The notes below the pieces were generated by a model. The model made no database searches. It was not told the DNA's origin and was given only the letters and a program-made list of their open reading frames with translations. A DNA stretch of 64,000 nucleotides from Streptomyces sp. NBC_00287 (lineage in GTDB: Bacteria; Actinomycetota; Actinomycetes; Streptomycetales; Streptomycetaceae), in NCBI RefSeq assembly GCF_036173105.1, contig NZ_CP108053.1, forward strand, positions 2,542,001 to 2,606,000, given 5' to 3'. Every line of letters begins with the position of its first letter. Position 1 is the stretch's first letter. Position numbers and translations under genes: made by a program. Shown here one piece after another: positions 10,164 to 20,111 of the stretch.

Positions 10164-11780
10164 TCACCGCAGGCTGCGCACGTCCAGATGCCGCAGCACG
10201 CGATCCACCACCTCCGGATCCGCCCCCGGCTCGCTCCGCGCCGCCAGCACCTCGTGCCGGGCGGCGCTGAGCATCTCCCCCTGGATCCGCCGTACCCGCT
10301 TCAGCCGCCGCACCCGCTGCTCATGGGCCTCCCGCCGCTCCTCCTCCCCCAGGTCGGGACTGATCCGCGCGCCGATGTCGAAGGCCCGCCGCAGCATCTG
10401 CTCGGACAACTCCTCCGGCAGCTCCTCCACCGACTCGATCTCCCGGAGCCGCCGCTTCGCCGCCTTGGCCGCCCGTACGGCGAGGGCCTTCTCGAACTCC
10501 TTCTCCCGTGCCGTGTCCGCCCGCACCCCGAGCCGCTTCACCAGCCACGGCAGGGTCAGCCCCTGCAACACCAGCGTCCCCATGATCACCCCGAACGCGA
10601 TGAACACGATCTCGTCCCGGTCGGGAAACGCGGACCCGTCGTCGACTGTCAGAGGGATCGCCAGCGCCAACGCCACCGAGGCCACCCCGCGCATCCCCGA
10701 CCACCACATCACGACGGTCTCCCGCCAGCTCATCGGGATGTCCTCGTCATGGTCCCGCCGGGCGTGCAACCGCTTGGTCAGCCAGGTGGCCGGCAGCAGC
10801 CACAACAGCCGTACGAACACCACGACCCCCACGATCGCCGCCGCCCACCCCAGCAGCTCGCCCCACCGCCCGGACGCCGTGCGCACGGCGTTGTGCAGCT
10901 CAAGACCGATCAGCCCGAATGCCACCCCGGTGACGAGCGTGTCGACGACGTCCCAGACCGTGTGCCCGGCGAGCCGGGTCATCACATCGTCCGCGTCGGT
11001 GGCGTACTCGGCGAGGAACAGCGCGGTGGTGAGGACGGCCAGCACACCGGACCCGTGCAGCTCCTCGGCCAGCACATACGCGGCGTACGGCACGAGCAGC
11101 GTCAGCCCGATCTGGAGCGTGGCATCCCCGAGCAGGCCCATCAGCCGGTTCGCGCCCCAGCCCAGGGCGAGCCCGACGATCAGCGCCACCACCGCGGAGA
11201 GCACCAGATCGAGCCCGGCCTGCCAGAACGAGAACGTCCCGCTGACGACGGCCGCGATGGCCACGTGGTACAGCACGATCGCGGTGACGTCGTTGAAGAG
11301 CCCCTCGCCCTCCAGGATTGACACCAGCCGACGCGGCAGCCCGAGTTGCCCCGCGACGGCGGTGGCGGCGACGGGGTCGGGCGGCGCGACCAAGGCGCCG
11401 AGCGCGACGGCGGCGGCGATCGGCAGCCCGGGAATGATCGCGTCGGCCACGACGGCCACGCACACCGTCGTCACGAACACCAGAGCCACGGCCAGCAGAA
11501 AGATGGGCCGCACATTGGCGGCGAACTGCCGCCAGGAGGTCCGCCGCACCGCGGCATACAGCAACGGCGGCAACAGCAGCGGCAGGATCAGCTCGGGCGG
11601 CACCTCGACATTGGGCACGAAGTCGAGCAGGGCCAGCACGATCCCGAGCAAGGTCATCAGCACCGGCGCCGGCAATCCGAGCCGGTCCCCCACCGGGACA
11701 CTCACCACGGCCCCGAGCAACAGCACGAACAACAGGGCCAACTGATCCACGGTCAGCGCTCCGGCGAGATCGGCGTCCAC
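10164..11780 (-). CDS. Na+/H+ antiporter, CPA1 family
   Basis: 538 residues with about 12 membrane segments in residues 8-430, followed by a charged cytoplasmic tail of about 100 residues rich in Arg and Glu. The sequence has the family signatures APPDPVAATAV (ion-binding Asp) and EGLFNDVTAIV. It should exchange cytoplasmic Na+ (or K+) for external H+. GTG start at 11780 (DADLAGALTVDQL) with GAGG 8 nt upstream. Monocistronic on the minus strand; the nearby GNAT gene is on the same strand but 49 bp upstream. Confidence 0.93.
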   Translation of the reverse strand: MDADLAGALTVDQLALLFVLLLGAVVSVPVGDRLGLPAPVLMTLLGIVLALLDFVPNVEVPPELILPLLLPPLLYAAVRRTSWRQFAANVRPIFLLAVALVFVTTVCVAVVADAIIPGLPIAAAVALGALVAPPDPVAATAVAGQLGLPRRLVSILEGEGLFNDVTAIVLYHVAIAAVVSGTFSFWQAGLDLVLSAVVALIVGLALGWGANRLMGLLGDATLQIGLTLLVPYAAYVLAEELHGSGVLAVLTTALFLAEYATDADDVMTRLAGHTVWDVVDTLVTGVAFGLIGLELHNAVRTASGRWGELLGWAAAIVGVVVFVRLLWLLPATWLTKRLHARRDHDEDIPMSWRETVVMWWSGMRGVASVALALAIPLTVDDGSAFPDRDEIVFIAFGVIMGTLVLQGLTLPWLVKRLGVRADTAREKEFEKALAVRAAKAAKRRLREIESVEELPEELSEQMLRRAFDIGARISPDLGEEERREAHEQRVRRLKRVRRIQGEMLSAARHEVLAARSEPGADPEVVDRVLRHLDVRSLR

Positions 11781-11829
11781 AGGACAGACCTCAAGCCTGC
11801 CACGGTACGGCCCTCACCAGCGCTTTCGG

Positions 11830-12300
11830 CTACACAGCGCGCCGCATCGCCCGATGCGGAATCCCCGCGTCAGGGAACTCGGGGCCGTACGCCTCGTACC
11901 CCAACCGCTCGTAGAACCCCAGCGCCTGAGTCTGCGCATGCAGATCCACCGCCCTGAGCCCACGCGCGCGTGCCGCGTCCTCGACGGCCCGCACCAGCGC
12001 CGCACCGACCCCAAGTCCACGCGCCGCCTTGGCCACCGCAAGACGCCCGAGCGAGCCCACGGTCAGGTCGCCGTCAACCTTCTCGGCCGCCGCCCCGCCG
12101 TACAGCAGGCGCCCGGCACCGAGCGGCACCCCGTCCTCCCGCACGGCCAGCACATGCACCGCTACGGAGTCGTAGGCGTCGTACTCCAGCTCCTCGGGCA
12201 CACCCTGCTCGACGACGAAGACCTCCCGGCGCACCGCGAAGCACGCCTCACGGTCGGCATCCTGCGACGCGACCCGCACGACATAGGACTCGGCGGTCAT
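11830..12300 (-). CDS. GNAT N-acetyltransferase (ElaA-like)
   Basis: 156 residues. Single GNAT domain: [17 protein letters not shown] at the front, the acetyl-CoA pyrophosphate loop in [11 protein letters not shown] and the C-terminal [17 protein letters not shown] strand-helix pair. The acceptor is unknown. The ATG at 12300 overlaps the stop of the pseudouridine synthase gene by 4 bp (ATGA), so it is translated as the last gene of the lspA-rluD-GNAT unit. A longer open frame upstream lies inside the rluD gene and has no support. Confidence 0.9.
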   Translation of the reverse strand: MTAESYVVRVASQDADREACFAVRREVFVVEQGVPEELEYDAYDSVAVHVLAVREDGVPLGAGRLLYGGAAAEKVDGDLTVGSLGRLAVAKAARGLGVGAALVRAVEDAARARGLRAVDLHAQTQALGFYERLGYEAYGPEFPDAGIPHRAMRRAV

Positions 12301-13241
12301 GCGTAGGTCTCCTCGCGCACCTGGTCCAGGGCCTGCTGAAGGTCGTCCGGGTACTCGCAGGAGAACTCCGCCCACTGCCCGTCCCCGGGGTGCTCGAAGC
12401 CGAGCCGGACGGCGTGCAGCCACTGCCGGGTCAGCCGCAGGCGCTTGGCGAGGGTCGGATCGGCGCCGTAGGTCAGGTCACCGACGCAGGGGTGCCGGTG
12501 CGCGGCCATGTGGACGCGGATCTGGTGGGTGCGGCCGGTCTCCAGCTTCACATCGAGCAGGGAGGCCGCACGGAACGCCTCGATGAGGTCGTAGTGCGTG
12601 ACGGACGGCTTGCCGTCAGCCGTGACCGCCCACTTGTAGTCGTGATGGGGGTGCCGGCCGATGGGCGCGTCGATGGTGCCGCTGGTCGGATCGGGGTGCC
12701 CCTGGACCAGCGTGTGGTAGCGCTTGTCGACCGTGCGCTCCTTGAACTGGCGCTTCAGCGACGTGTACGCGCGCTCGGACTTGGCGACGACCATCAGACC
12801 CGACGTACCGACGTCGAGCCGGTGCACGATGCCCTGCCGCTCGGCGGCACCGGACGTGGAGATCCGGTACCCCGCGGCCGCGAGCCCACCGATCACCGTC
12901 GGCCCGCTCCAGCCCGGCGACGGGTGCGCGGCGACCCCGACCGGCTTGACGATCACGACCACGTCATCGTCGTCGTGCACGATCTCCATGCCCTCGACGG
13001 GCTCGGCCACGACCTGCACGGGCGCGGGCGCCTGCGGCATCTCGACCTCGAGCCAGGCGCCTCCGCTCACCCGCTCGGACTTCCCGACCACCGACCCGTC
13101 GACCGTGACCTTCCCCGCCGCGGCGAGCTCGGCCGCCTTGGTACGGGAGAAGCCGAACATGCGGGAGATGGCGGCGTCGACGCGCTCGCCCTCCAAGCCG
13201 TCGGGCACGGGCAGGGTTCGGATCTCGGGAATGGTGCTCAC
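12297..13241 (-). CDS. rluD: RluA/RluD-family pseudouridine synthase
   Basis: 314 residues. An N-terminal S4 RNA-binding domain (residues about 18-75, [26 protein letters not shown]) precedes the catalytic domain, whose nucleophilic Asp is in [11 protein letters not shown]. Further family motifs are [12 protein letters not shown] and [13 protein letters not shown]. It converts uridines in RNA, most likely in 23S helix 69 if a true RluD; the exact target is inferred from the family. GTG start at 13241, 43 bp after lspA, and coupled to the GNAT gene by a 4-bp overlap. The lspA-rluD pairing is common in bacteria. Confidence 0.93.
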   Translation of the reverse strand: MSTIPEIRTLPVPDGLEGERVDAAISRMFGFSRTKAAELAAAGKVTVDGSVVGKSERVSGGAWLEVEMPQAPAPVQVVAEPVEGMEIVHDDDDVVVIVKPVGVAAHPSPGWSGPTVIGGLAAAGYRISTSGAAERQGIVHRLDVGTSGLMVVAKSERAYTSLKRQFKERTVDKRYHTLVQGHPDPTSGTIDAPIGRHPHHDYKWAVTADGKPSVTHYDLIEAFRAASLLDVKLETGRTHQIRVHMAAHRHPCVGDLTYGADPTLAKRLRLTRQWLHAVRLGFEHPGDGQWAEFSCEYPDDLQQALDQVREETYA

Positions 13242-13284
13242 CCGTCGAGTATGCCGGACGGGTGAGACAGTCCCGACCGCGCGC

Positions 13285-13884
13285 TCAGTCCTTGTGGACG
13301 GTGCCGTCGGGGTCGAGGCCCTTGAACGACAGCAGCACGATCAGGATGCCGCCGCACACGATCGCCGAGTCCGCGAGGTTGAACACGGCGAAGTGCTTGG
13401 GCGCGATGAAGTCCACGACCGCGCCCTCGAAGACGCCCGGCGAGCGGAAGATCCGGTCGGTGAGATTGCCGAGCGCACCGCCCAGCAGCAGACCCAGCGC
13501 GATGGCCCAGGGCAGGCTGTAGAGCTTGCGGGCGAGCCGGGCGATCACCACGATCACCGCCGCCGCGATCACCGTGAAGATCACCGTGAAGGCCTCGCCG
13601 AAGCCGAAGGCCGCGCCGGCGTTCCGGATCGCCTCGAACTTCAGCCAGTCCCCGATGATCTCGATGGGCTCGTGGTGCTCCAGCTTGGCCACCACGAGCA
13701 TCTTGCTGATCAGGTCGAGGGCGTACGCGAAGGCGGCGACCGCGAACAGCACGGCGATCCGCCGCTTCCCCTTGGGCCGCGCCTCGCCGCCCTCCTGTCC
13801 CTGCGGACCGGATGACTGCTCCGGCTCGGCCTCAGCCCCGTCCGGGGATTCCGGCGTACCGATGATGCGCTCCGCCTCTGCCAC
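13285..13884 (-). CDS. lspA: Lipoprotein signal peptidase (signal peptidase II)
   Basis: 199 residues. It cleaves the signal peptide of diacylglyceryl-modified prolipoproteins in the membrane. Four membrane segments begin near residue 44. The catalytic aspartates are in NLTDRIFR and FNLADSAI, and the conserved NAGAAFGF motif is present. A 40-residue acidic, disordered N-terminus is longer than in E. coli LspA but usual in Streptomyces. GTG start at 13884, 61 bp after the ddbA-like gene. Confidence 0.96.
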   Translation of the reverse strand: MAEAERIIGTPESPDGAEAEPEQSSGPQGQEGGEARPKGKRRIAVLFAVAAFAYALDLISKMLVVAKLEHHEPIEIIGDWLKFEAIRNAGAAFGFGEAFTVIFTVIAAAVIVVIARLARKLYSLPWAIALGLLLGGALGNLTDRIFRSPGVFEGAVVDFIAPKHFAVFNLADSAIVCGGILIVLLSFKGLDPDGTVHKD

Positions 13885-13945
13885 GTGAGTCCCTCAACCT
13901 AGGTACCTGACTGAGCACGAGGGTACGGCACGCCCGACCGGGCCC

Positions 13946-14995
13946 TCAGTACCGGCGTTCCTGCTTCTGCTTGCACTCGACGCACAGCGTCGCGCGCGGG
14001 AAGGCCTGCATACGGGCCTTGCCGATCGGTTTCCCGCAGTTCTCGCACAGCCCGTAGGTACCCGAGTCGAGCCGCTCCAGGGCGCGCTCGGTCTGGGTGA
14101 GCATCTCCCGCGCGTTGGCGGCGAGCGCCAGCTCGTGCTCCCGCGTGATGTTCTTCGTTCCGGTGTCGGCCTGGTCGTCACCGGCGCCGTCCCCCGAGTC
14201 CCGCATCAGACCGGCGAGCGCCCGCTCGGAGGAGCTGAGCTCGTTCCTCAGCCGCTCCCCCTCGGACATCAGCTCGGCGCGCGCCTCCTCGACCTCCTCG
14301 GGGGTCCAGGGGTCCTCACCGGGGCGCACCGCGAGCTCGCCCGGCTCCACCGCCGCGGCGACCCGTGCCTTGGGAACGGCGGTCTTCGCCGCCGTGGCCG
14401 TGCCAGGAGTCTTCTTCGCAACCACCGTCGTGGCTCCCGTCTGCTCCGCGGCCTCGGCCGCGCCCGCCTTCTTGGCCGTACTTTTCTTGGCCGCGCTCTT
14501 CTTGGAGGTGCTCTTCTTGGCCACGGCCTTCCTGGCCGGTGCCTTCTTGGCCGGTGCCTTCTCGGCCACGGCCTCCTCGGCCGCGGTCTTCTTCGCTACG
14601 GCCTTCTTCGCTACGGCCTTCTTGGCGGCCGTCTTCTTCCCGGCCGCCTTCTTGGCCGCCGGTCTCCCCGCCGCCTCCTCCTCGGCCGCATTCTTCGCAG
14701 GAGCCGCTTGCGAAGCCGTCGCCTTCTTGGCAGCGGTCTTCTTGGTGGCCGTCTTCTTCGCGGCCGCTTTCTTGGCGACGGTCTTCTTCGCGACCGCCTT
14801 CTTCGCCGCCTTCGCCTTCCCCGCGCCGGTGCCGTCCCCCCGCACCGTCTTCACCGGCTTGGCGGCCTCCCCCGACCGCCCCGCCGACCCTCCGTGCGTG
14901 CTCTTCTTCCCGCTCGGATCCTTGGCCGCACCGCCGGAGGCTTTCGTGGACCTGCCGGACGCCGACTGCTGTACGGCGGTCTTCTTCGCCACCAT
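13946..14995 (-). CDS. ddbA: DksA/TraR zinc-finger protein with histone H1-like Lys/Ala tail
   Basis: 349 residues in two parts. Residues 1 to about 210 are a low-complexity Lys/Ala/Thr tail with many AKKA and AKKT units, like histone H1 and expected to bind DNA non-specifically. The C-terminal part is a coiled coil (EEVEEARAELMSEGERLRNEL...) and a DksA/TraR C4 zinc finger, CENC then 17 residues then CVEC. From memory this architecture is the S. coelicolor DdbA protein. It may link nucleoid structure to RNA polymerase control; that role is inferred. ATG at 14995 with AAGGGG upstream. The Lys/Ala region makes the DNA strongly repetitive. Confidence 0.88.
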   Translation of the reverse strand: MVAKKTAVQQSASGRSTKASGGAAKDPSGKKSTHGGSAGRSGEAAKPVKTVRGDGTGAGKAKAAKKAVAKKTVAKKAAAKKTATKKTAAKKATASQAAPAKNAAEEEAAGRPAAKKAAGKKTAAKKAVAKKAVAKKTAAEEAVAEKAPAKKAPARKAVAKKSTSKKSAAKKSTAKKAGAAEAAEQTGATTVVAKKTPGTATAAKTAVPKARVAAAVEPGELAVRPGEDPWTPEEVEEARAELMSEGERLRNELSSSERALAGLMRDSGDGAGDDQADTGTKNITREHELALAANAREMLTQTERALERLDSGTYGLCENCGKPIGKARMQAFPRATLCVECKQKQERRY

Positions 14996-15008
14996 GGCCG
15001 CGGCCCCT

Positions 15009-15021
15009 TCACATATTGTGA
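15009..15021. promoter_or_regulatory. 13-bp palindrome at the ddbA-like leader
   Basis: TCACA-TAT-TGTGA, perfect, in otherwise GC-rich DNA, 14 bp before the ATG of the DksA-like gene and touching its ribosome site. A repressor bound here would block transcription or translation start. No regulator is assigned. Confidence 0.4.
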
Positions 15022-15289
15022 TCTTGCTCGCGAATCGTGCTGGGACGATAAATCGACTTGAGTCCCGCGGCAATGGGGCACACCGCCCGATTCGCCCGCC
15101 TCGCGGATGCCGCGCGACCGGCCTGCATGCGTATTGCCCAGCTCCCCGCCGGGTAATCCGCCGGGCCCGGCGTCCCAGAATCCGAACACCCGTACCGCGC
15201 CATTCGGGTCACCCCAGGCCGCACCCGGCCGTCGCCCCCGGACGCCGGAAAACCGGTCGGCCGCTGTCCCCGCGGCGCCGTACACTGGG

Positions 15290-15589
15290 CGGAGCGAGAA
15301 GCGTGGATGGGGACGAGTAGCGGCGTACGCAGCCAAGAGCGACCCGGGGACGGTGGAAGCCCGGGGGCGAGCGCGACGTGAAGATCACCCCGGAGCCGCC
15401 GGAAGAAACCCCGCAAGGGGAGGTAGACCCGGCATCGCGACCCCAATGAGGGGGCTCACCGAAGCACACGGAGCGTCGGCGGGCCAAGGAGGGTGGTACC
15501 GCGGGAGCGCGCCGAAAACGGCGTAACGAAAGACGTAGCTCTCGTCCCTCCGGACGGAAGGCAGCAAGTCCGCCGGAGGAAGCTCGCAG
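15290..15589 (+). ncRNA. T-box leader (tRNA-Ile sensing) of ileS
   Basis: The 594-bp gap before ileS holds an actinobacterial T-box. The diagnostic T-box sequence GGGTGGTACCGCG is at 15491-15503. The 5' part has the AAGCGTGGATGGGGACGAGTAG-type Stem I (from about 15300) and the apical GGGGACGGTGGAAGCCCGG. ATC at 15384-15386, after GTGAAG and before A, is the likely Ile specifier codon. The ribosome site GGAGGA (15575-15580) can pair with CCTCCGG (15547-15553), so control is probably translational: uncharged tRNA-Ile frees the ribosome site. The part between 14996 and 15290 shows no gene. Confidence 0.9.
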
Positions 15590-18500
15590 ATGACAACGCC
15601 GACGTACCGCCAGGTACCCGCCCAGGTCGACCTGCCCGCCCTTGAGCACGCGGTGCTCGATTTCTGGCGCGAGCAGAAGATCTTCGCCAAGAGCCTGGAG
15701 CAGTCCGAGGGCCGCCCCGAGTGGGTGTTCTACGAGGGCCCGCCCACCGCCAACGGCATGCCCGGCGCCCACCACATCGAGGCCCGCGTCTTCAAGGACG
15801 TCTTCCCCCGCTTCCGCACCATGCGCGGCTACCACGTGGCCCGCAAGGCGGGCTGGGACTGCCATGGCCTCCCGGTGGAGCTGGCGGTCGAGAAGGAGCT
15901 CGGCTTCAGCGGCAAGAAGGACATCGAGGCGTACGGCATCGCCGAGTTCAACGCCAAGTGCCGTGACTCCGTGCTGCGTCACACCGACGCCTTCTCCGAG
16001 CTGACGACCCGCATGGGCTACTGGGTCGACCTCGAAGAGGCCTACGTCACGATGGACCCCGAGTACATCGAGTCGGTCTGGTGGTCGCTGAAGGAGATCT
16101 TCAACAAGGGCCTGCTGGTCCAGGACCACCGCGTCGCCCCCTGGTGCCCGCGCTGCGGCACCGGCCTGTCCGACCACGAGCTGGCGCAGGGCTACGAGAC
16201 GGTCGTCGACCCGTCCGTGTACGTCCGTTTCCCGCTCACCTCCGGTCCGCTGGCCGGCCAGGCCGCGCTCCTGGTCTGGACGACGACTCCCTGGACGCTG
16301 GTCTCCAACACGGCGGTCGCCGCCCACCCCGAGGTCACCTACGTCGTCGCGACCAACGGCGAGGAGAAGCTCGTCGTCGCCGAGCCGCTCGTCGCCAAGG
16401 CCCTCGGCGAGGGCTGGGAGACCACCGGCCAGTCCTTCACCGGCGCCGAGATGGAGCGCTGGACCTACCAACGCCCCTTCGAGCTGGTCGAGTTCCCGGA
16501 GACCGAGGGCGGCACCCACTACGTGGTCAACGCCGAGTACGTCACCACCGAGGACGGTACGGGTCTGGTCCACCAGTCCCCCGCCTTCGGTGAGGACGAC
16601 CTCAAGGTCTGCCGCTCCTACGGTCTGCCGGTCGTCAACCCCGTCCGCCCGGACGGCGCCTTCGAGGAGGACGTCCCCCTCGTCGGCGGCGTCTTCTTCA
16701 AGAAGGCGGACGAAAAGCTCACCGAGGACCTCCAGCAGCGCGGCCTGCTCTTCAGGCACATCCCGTACGAGCACAGCTACCCGCACTGTTGGCGCTGCCA
16801 CACCGCGCTCCTCTACTACGCGCAGCCGTCCTGGTACATCCGCACCACCGCCATCAAGGACCGCCTCCTCCAGGAGAACGAGAACACCAACTGGTTCCCG
16901 GACACGGTCAAGCAAGGCCGGTACGGCGACTGGCTGAACAACAACATCGACTGGGCCCTGTCCCGCAACCGCTACTGGGGCACCCCGCTGCCCATCTGGC
17001 GCTGCGAGGACGACCACCTCACGGTCGTCGGCTCCCGCGCGGAGCTCACCGAGCTGACCGGCACGGACCAGTCGAGCCTGGACCCGCACCGCCCGTTCAT
17101 CGACGACGTCACCTTCGACTGCCCGCAGTGCGCCAAGACGGCCACGCGCGTGCCGGAGGTCATCGACGCCTGGTACGACTCGGGTTCGATGCCGTTCGCG
17201 CAGTGGGGCTACCCGTACAAGAACAAGGAACTGTTCGAGTCCCGCTACCCGGCGCAGTTCATCTCCGAGGCCATCGACCAGACCCGCGGCTGGTTCTACA
17301 CGCTGATGGCGGTCGGCACCCTGGTCTTCGACAAGTCGTCGTACGAGAACGTCGTCTGCCTCGGCCACATCCTCGCCGAGGACGGCCGCAAGATGTCCAA
17401 GCACCTGGGCAACATCCTGCAGCCGATCCCGCTGATGGATCAGCACGGCGCGGACGCGGTCCGCTGGTTCATGGCGGCCGGCGGCTCCCCGTGGGCGGCC
17501 CGCCGGGTCGGCCACGGCACCATCCAGGAGGTCGTCCGCAAGACGCTCCTCACATACTGGAACACGGTCGCCTTCCAGGCCCTGTACGCCCGTACGTCGA
17601 ACTGGGCGCCCTCCGCGGCCGACCCGGCCCCGGCCGACCGCCCGGTCCTGGACCGCTGGCTGCTGTCCGAACTGCACGCGCTGACCGACCAGGTGACCCA
17701 GTCGCTGGAGGCGTACGACACCCAGCGCGCCGGCAAGCTGCTCTCGGCGTTCGTCGACGATCTGTCCAACTGGTACGTACGCCGCTCCCGTCGCCGCTTC
17801 TGGCAGGGCGACAAGGCGGCGCTGCGCACCCTGCACGAGGTCGTCGAGACGGTCACCAAGCTGATGGCCCCGCTGACCCCGTTCATCACCGAGCGGGTCT
17901 GGCAGGACCTGATCGTCCCGGTCACGCCCGGCGCCCCGGAGTCCGTGCACCTGGCGTCCTGGCCGGAGGCGGACCTCACCGCCATCGACCCGGAGCTGTC
18001 GAAGCAGATGGTCCTGGTCCGCCGGCTCGTGGAGCTCGGCCGTGCCACGCGCGCGGAGTCGGGTGTGAAGACGCGCCAGCCGCTGAGGCGGGCGCTGGTC
18101 GCGGCGACCGGCTTCGGCTCCCTCAACCCCGAGCTGCACACGCAGATCACCGAGGAGCTGAACGTCGAGTCGCTGGCGTCGCTCTCCGAGGTGGGCGGCA
18201 GCCTGGTGGACACCACCGCCAAGGCCAACTTCCGCGCCCTGGGCAAGCGGTTCGGCAAGCGCGTCCAGGATGTGGCGAAGGCCGTCGCGAACGCCGACGC
18301 GGCCGCGCTGTCCCTGGCCCTGCGCGAGGGCACGGCGTCGGTCGAGGTCGACGGTGAGACGATCACCCTCGCCCCGGACGAGGTGATCATCACCGAGACC
18401 CCGCGCGAGGGCTGGTCGGTGGCGTCCGACTCGGGTGCGACGGTCGCGCTGGACCTGGAGATCACCGAGGAGCTGCGCCGCGCGGGCCTGGCCCGTGACG

Positions 18501-18736
18501 CGATCCGCCTGATCCAGGAGGCCCGCAAGAACAGCGGCCTCGACGTGGCCGACCGCATCGCGCTGCGCTGGACGGCGACGGACCCGGCGACGATCGCGGC
18601 CCTGTCGGAGCACGCGGGACTCATCGCCGACGAGGTCCTGTCGACGGACTTCGCCCAGGGCGAGGCGGACGACAGCTACGGGACTCCGTTCACGGACGAG
18701 GGACTGTCCCTGACGTTCCGCCTGCGCAAGGCGTAA
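15590..18736 (+). CDS. ileS: Isoleucine-tRNA ligase
   Basis: 1,048 residues; charges tRNA-Ile with isoleucine. The class I HIGH motif appears as GAHH (residues 59-62, in PTANGMPGAHHIEAR) and KMSKS as KMSKH (601-605). The large CP1 editing domain lies between them, and an anticodon-binding domain follows. Cys pairs (CPRCG, CWRCH, CPQCA) suggest zinc sites. Length and the GAHH variant fit the longer, eukaryote-like IleRS type usual in Streptomyces, which often differs in mupirocin sensitivity (family knowledge). ATG at 15590 follows GGAGGA, which the T-box leader can mask. Confidence 0.97.
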   Translation: MTTPTYRQVPAQVDLPALEHAVLDFWREQKIFAKSLEQSEGRPEWVFYEGPPTANGMPGAHHIEARVFKDVFPRFRTMRGYHVARKAGWDCHGLPVELAVEKELGFSGKKDIEAYGIAEFNAKCRDSVLRHTDAFSELTTRMGYWVDLEEAYVTMDPEYIESVWWSLKEIFNKGLLVQDHRVAPWCPRCGTGLSDHELAQGYETVVDPSVYVRFPLTSGPLAGQAALLVWTTTPWTLVSNTAVAAHPEVTYVVATNGEEKLVVAEPLVAKALGEGWETTGQSFTGAEMERWTYQRPFELVEFPETEGGTHYVVNAEYVTTEDGTGLVHQSPAFGEDDLKVCRSYGLPVVNPVRPDGAFEEDVPLVGGVFFKKADEKLTEDLQQRGLLFRHIPYEHSYPHCWRCHTALLYYAQPSWYIRTTAIKDRLLQENENTNWFPDTVKQGRYGDWLNNNIDWALSRNRYWGTPLPIWRCEDDHLTVVGSRAELTELTGTDQSSLDPHRPFIDDVTFDCPQCAKTATRVPEVIDAWYDSGSMPFAQWGYPYKNKELFESRYPAQFISEAIDQTRGWFYTLMAVGTLVFDKSSYENVVCLGHILAEDGRKMSKHLGNILQPIPLMDQHGADAVRWFMAAGGSPWAARRVGHGTIQEVVRKTLLTYWNTVAFQALYARTSNWAPSAADPAPADRPVLDRWLLSELHALTDQVTQSLEAYDTQRAGKLLSAFVDDLSNWYVRRSRRRFWQGDKAALRTLHEVVETVTKLMAPLTPFITERVWQDLIVPVTPGAPESVHLASWPEADLTAIDPELSKQMVLVRRLVELGRATRAESGVKTRQPLRRALVAATGFGSLNPELHTQITEELNVESLASLSEVGGSLVDTTAKANFRALGKRFGKRVQDVAKAVANADAAALSLALREGTASVEVDGETITLAPDEVIITETPREGWSVASDSGATVALDLEITEELRRAGLARDAIRLIQEARKNSGLDVADRIALRWTATDPATIAALSEHAGLIADEVLSTDFAQGEADDSYGTPFTDEGLSLTFRLRKA

Positions 18737-18751
18737 GCACGCAGGAGTCAC

Positions 18752-18788
18752 AAGGGCCCGGTCTCCAAGTCGGAGGCCGGGCCCTTTT
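18752..18788 (+). terminator. Intrinsic terminator of ileS
   Basis: 15-bp stem (18752-18766 with 18772-18786, one G-T pair), 5-nt loop, followed by a short T-tract. Starts 16 bp after the ileS stop. Confidence 0.9.
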
Positions 18789-18812
18789 CCTTTCACAGTC
18801 AACGCGTGTAAA

Positions 18813-18850
18813 AGGGGCGGGCCCCGGATCGAAATCCGGGGCCCGCCCCT
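18813..18850 (-). terminator. Intrinsic terminator of divIVA
   Basis: Perfect 17-bp stem (18813-18829 with 18834-18850) and a 4-nt loop; on the minus strand it ends in a run of four T. It closes the division cluster, facing the ileS terminator. Confidence 0.9.
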
Positions 18851-18885
18851 GAACGCTGCCGACGCCTACGGCGTACTACTCACTG

Positions 18886-20058
18886 TCAGTTGTCGTCCTC
18901 GTCGATCAGGAACCCGCGCATCGGCGAGGGAGCCTGACCCATCGGGGACGGACCCTGCGGACGCACCGGCGCCATCGGCTGGGTCATCGCCGGGGACATC
19001 TGCTGCTGACCGCCGTAGGAGGGGCCGGCCGGAGCCGGGCCGCCGCCCATGCCCTGGTTGCCGCCGTAGGACGGGGCACCGGCAGGAGCCATCGACGGCG
19101 CCGGGGACGGCGGCAGCGAGGCGGTGGCCGGAGTGCGCGGCGGGGCCAGCGAGTCGTCGGCCTGGGTCTCCAGCTGACGCAGCTGCGACTCCAGGTAGGA
19201 CTTCAGACGCGTGCGGTACTCGCGCTCGAAGCCGCGCAGGTCCTCGACCTTGCGCTCCAGCGTGGCGCGAGCGGACTCCAGGGAGCCCATCGCGACGCGG
19301 TGCTTCTCCTGCGCGTCCCGCTCAAGGGCGTCGGCCTTGGCACGAGCGTCACGCTCGAGACCCTCGGCACGCGAACGCGCCTCGCCCACGATCTTGTTGG
19401 CTTCGGAACGGGCCTCGGCGATCGCCTGGTCGGCGGTCTGCTGGGCCAGCGAGAGGACACGGGCGGCGCTGTCGCCACCGGGGCCCTGACCGGGGCCGCC
19501 CATCGGACCGCCCATGGGGCCGCCCATCGGACCGCCCATCTGCTGCTGCATCGGGGGCTGACCCATCGGACCCTGGCCCATCGGACCGGGACCCTGCGGG
19601 CCACCCTGACCGCCGGGACCGGCGGGCAGCTGCGGAGCACCGCTAGGCAGCTGGGGCGGGCCACCCATGGGGCCACCCATCTGCTGCTGCGGCGGGCCCG
19701 ATATGCCGGCCGGCACCGGGGCGCCCGGGCCCCGCATGCCCTGCTGCGGCATTCCACCCTGCTGAGGCATGCCACCCTGCTGGGGCATACCGCCCTGCTG
19801 AGGCATACCGCCCTGCTGGGGCATACCCTGCTGCTGATCCTGCTGCTCCGGAGGCTTGCGCATGTTCTGCTGGTTCTGGGCAGCAGCGCGCGTGGCCGCG
19901 GCCAGCTTGGCGCGCAGGTCCTCGTTCTCGCGGAGCAGGCGGGTCAGTTCGGCTTCGACCTCATCGAGGAAGGCATCGACCTCGTCCTCGTCATAGCCTT
20001 CTCGGAGGCGGACGGTCGTGAACTGCTTGTTCCGCACGTCCTCGGGGGTCAACGGCAT
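18886..20058 (-). CDS. divIVA: Polar growth protein DivIVA
   Basis: 390 residues. It marks curved membrane and hyphal tips and directs polar wall growth; it is essential in Streptomyces. The N-terminal DivIVA domain ([35 protein letters not shown], quoted here only by position 1-35) binds membrane, and a first coiled coil runs to about residue 60. A long Pro/Gln/Gly/Met-rich insert (about 65-200) holds five tandem GMPQQG units. The second coiled coil spans about 205-300, and a disordered tail ends in GFLIDEDDN. Start ATG at 20058. It is the last gene of the cluster. Confidence 0.96.
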   Translation of the reverse strand: MPLTPEDVRNKQFTTVRLREGYDEDEVDAFLDEVEAELTRLLRENEDLRAKLAAATRAAAQNQQNMRKPPEQQDQQQGMPQQGGMPQQGGMPQQGGMPQQGGMPQQGMRGPGAPVPAGISGPPQQQMGGPMGGPPQLPSGAPQLPAGPGGQGGPQGPGPMGQGPMGQPPMQQQMGGPMGGPMGGPMGGPGQGPGGDSAARVLSLAQQTADQAIAEARSEANKIVGEARSRAEGLERDARAKADALERDAQEKHRVAMGSLESARATLERKVEDLRGFEREYRTRLKSYLESQLRQLETQADDSLAPPRTPATASLPPSPAPSMAPAGAPSYGGNQGMGGGPAPAGPSYGGQQQMSPAMTQPMAPVRPQGPSPMGQAPSPMRGFLIDEDDN

Positions 20059-20111
20059 CTCTTCACCTCAACGTAGTCGTCGGCATTCGGCAAGACGGTA
20101 GTTCACATCGC

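Noticed and set aside
14450..14830. Dense short repeats resembling a repeat array
   Set aside because: They are codon repeats for Lys/Ala units in the DksA-like protein, without spacers.
15209..18802. Very long open frame antisense to ileS, and similar frames antisense to dnaE and ftsI
   Set aside because: They come from GC-rich third positions; no known domains, no ribosome sites and the other strand has clear genes.
19740..19830. Tandem repeat as a possible CRISPR or VNTR
   Set aside because: In-frame GMPQQG units of DivIVA; no spacers.
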